64,000 nucleotides of DNA from Methylophaga thiooxydans DMS010 (GTDB lineage: Bacteria; Pseudomonadota; Gammaproteobacteria; Nitrosococcales; Methylophagaceae): assembly GCF_000156355.1 (NCBI RefSeq), contig NZ_GG657897.1, positions 210,320 through 274,319 on the forward strand. Reading direction: 5' to 3'. Position numbers and translations under genes: made by a program. The notes below the pieces were generated by a model. It searched no databases. It had not been told where the DNA came from and worked only from the letters and a program-made list of their open reading frames with translations. Position 1 is the stretch's first letter, and every line of letters starts with the position of its first letter. Shown here piece after piece: positions 63,801 through 64,000 of the stretch.

Positions 63801-64000
63801 CATGATATCTATTCGATTGAAGATTTGGCACAGCTGATCTTTGACCTGAAACAAGTTAATCCTGAAGCCCTGGTTTCAGTGAAACTGGTCTCTCAGGCCG
63901 GTGTTGGTACGGTTGCTGCCGGTGTGGCGAAAGCCTACGCTGACCTGATCACCATCTCTGGTTATGATGGTGGTACTGGTGCCAGCCCGTTAACCTCGGT
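60864..64000 (+). CDS. gltB: Glutamate synthase large subunit (5' part)
   Basis: GltB makes glutamate from glutamine and 2-oxoglutarate with electrons from GltD. About 1045 of roughly 1480 residues are visible; the frame is open at the right edge. After a short propeptide the N-terminal nucleophile Cys21 lies in [14 protein letters not shown]. The amidotransferase domain ([45 protein letters not shown]) runs to about 400, then the central domain, then the FMN synthase domain ([46 protein letters not shown]). GTG at 60864 has GAAGG 8 nt upstream; ATG at 60849 and ATG at 60882 are alternatives. Confidence 0.95.
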   Translation, partial: MSQPTEMNQGLYRPQFERDNCGFGLIAQMDDKASHWLVETAIEALGNLTHRGAIGADGKTGDGCGLLLKKPDSFFQAIAKELGFSLSPLYAVGMVFLSNDDAKAKAAQAIVDEKLAAKGLEVLGWRDVPVDAESACGEQALKSLPMMRQVFVNAPEGMNEADFERQLYIARRLAEKAITDDQDFYITSLSSHVVSYKGLVMPSYLPVFYKDLNDKRMETAIVVFHQRFSTNTMPQWRLAQPFRMLAHNGEINTVQGNRNWALARGAKFATSLIEDMDEIRPLVGTTGSDSSSMDNMLEALLAGGVSMFRAMRLVIPPAWQNDPTMDADLKAFYDYNSMHMEPWDGPAGVVMTDGRYAACTLDRNGLRPARYIITKDRHITLASEVGVWKYKPEDVVAKGRLKPGQMLAVDTHTGDLLMPEDIDNQLKSAQPYKQWLDDNLQRLTDSEDDETGPTLEGNEYKVYEKLFNVTFEERDQVIRVLGEAGQEAIGSMGDDTPFPVLSQHVRSVYDYFRQQFAQVTNPPIDPLRENIVMSLETCFGEERNLFEEGEDHAQRVVVASPVLSESQFRQVKALGETNAEYKSITLSLNYDANTGLESALDALCDKAEQAVANGTVVLVLSDRDITEGTLPIHALMATGAVHQRLIQAGLRCDANMIIETATARDPHHFGTLLGYGATAIYPYLAYASLNDMIHSNEIKALDRAELARRYRKGINKGLFKIISKMGISTIASYRGAQLFEIVGLNDEVVDKCFTATTSRVSGTGYDDLQADDKKLAKQAWNQRKKRGQGGLLKFIHGGEYHAYNPDVIATLQKAVQGGNYDDYKAYASLVNERAPMVLRDLMKVKLADKPLEINDVEDVSHILKRFDSAGMSLGALSPEAHEALAVAMNRLGGRSNSGEGGEDPDRFGNERVSKIKQIASGRFGVTPHYLVNAEVLQIKVAQGAKPGEGGQLPGGKVNQMIASLRHSVPGVTLISPPPHHDIYSIEDLAQLIFDLKQVNPEALVSVKLVSQAGVGTVAAGVAKAYADLITISGYDGGTGASPLTS

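Noticed and set aside
1..64000. CRISPR arrays, insertion sequences, prophage or integration sites
   Set aside because: No repeat-spacer pattern, transposase, integrase or tRNA-flanking repeat was found; tRNA-Asp has no duplicated end in the window.

Overview
The window looks like chromosomal DNA of a methylotrophic gammaproteobacterium, most likely Methylophaga or a close relative. The main evidence is a complete fhcB-fhcA-fhcD-fhcC cluster (12.65-17.3 kb) for the tetrahydromethanopterin-linked C1 oxidation route. The remaining gene order is gammaproteobacterial: his-tat, priA-argS-ftsN, def-fmt-rsmB-trkA, yqgE-ruvX-pyrR-pyrB-pyrC', dprA-smg-topA and gltB. Apart from tRNA-Asp no RNA gene was found, and there is no insertion sequence, prophage or CRISPR array. 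Genes are dense and most carry good ribosome-binding sites.

Layout. 0-1.2 kb: the 5' part of an OmpW-type porin and an FNR/ANR regulator, with an FNR box between them. 1.3-6.5 kb: a rightward run hisB-hisH-hisA-hisF-hisI-hisE-HIT-tatA-tatB-tatC. 6.4-7.65 kb: a pentapeptide protein, a TIGR02647 protein and dihydrofolate reductase. 7.7-7.93 kb: a non-coding stretch with three perfect DnaA boxes, six GATC sites and an AT-rich flank, directly before priA. This is the best candidate for the chromosomal replication origin. 7.9-12.6 kb: priA, argS, ftsN-like. 12.65-18.5 kb: fhcBADC and fructose-1,6-bisphosphatase. 18.5-24.1 kb: small secreted proteins, a DM13 protein and a LuxR regulator that share an upstream motif, two hydrolases, MAPEG, TIGR03643 and MgtC proteins. 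24.1-28.4 kb: a leftward RND pump and its adaptor. 28.5-31.9 kb: a BASS transporter, a DUF4010 membrane protein, a small secreted protein and a 1-Cys peroxiredoxin. 31.9-36.4 kb: a DEAD-box helicase, a membrane-anchored cupredoxin, ycaO and tRNA-Asp. 36.5-40.1 kb: 5-oxoprolinase. 40.1-52.9 kb: an unusually long leftward run of 14 genes with no gap above 18 bp, linking pyrimidine synthesis, ruvX, trkA, NtrYX signalling and the def-fmt-rsmB translation genes. 53-64 kb: cytochrome c, a LysM protein, dprA, smg, topA, a Rdx-family protein, purK, purE and the start of gltB behind a near-consensus promoter and a structured leader.

How the parts fit. Fhc releases formate from C1 units carried on the methanopterin cofactor, and FBPase serves sugar-phosphate regeneration during C1 assimilation. 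NtrYX and gltB concern nitrogen sensing and glutamate synthesis. FNR/ANR, OmpW and the small electron-transfer proteins suggest adjustment to low oxygen.

The most notable observations are the oriC candidate beside priA, an NtrX whose sigma-54-activating ATPase has lost its GAFTGA loop, Walker B acid and arginine fingers, the long mixed operon, the LuxR/DM13 shared motif, and a 54-residue Cys-rich ORF facing a two-sided terminator. All functions are read from sequence without database searches.
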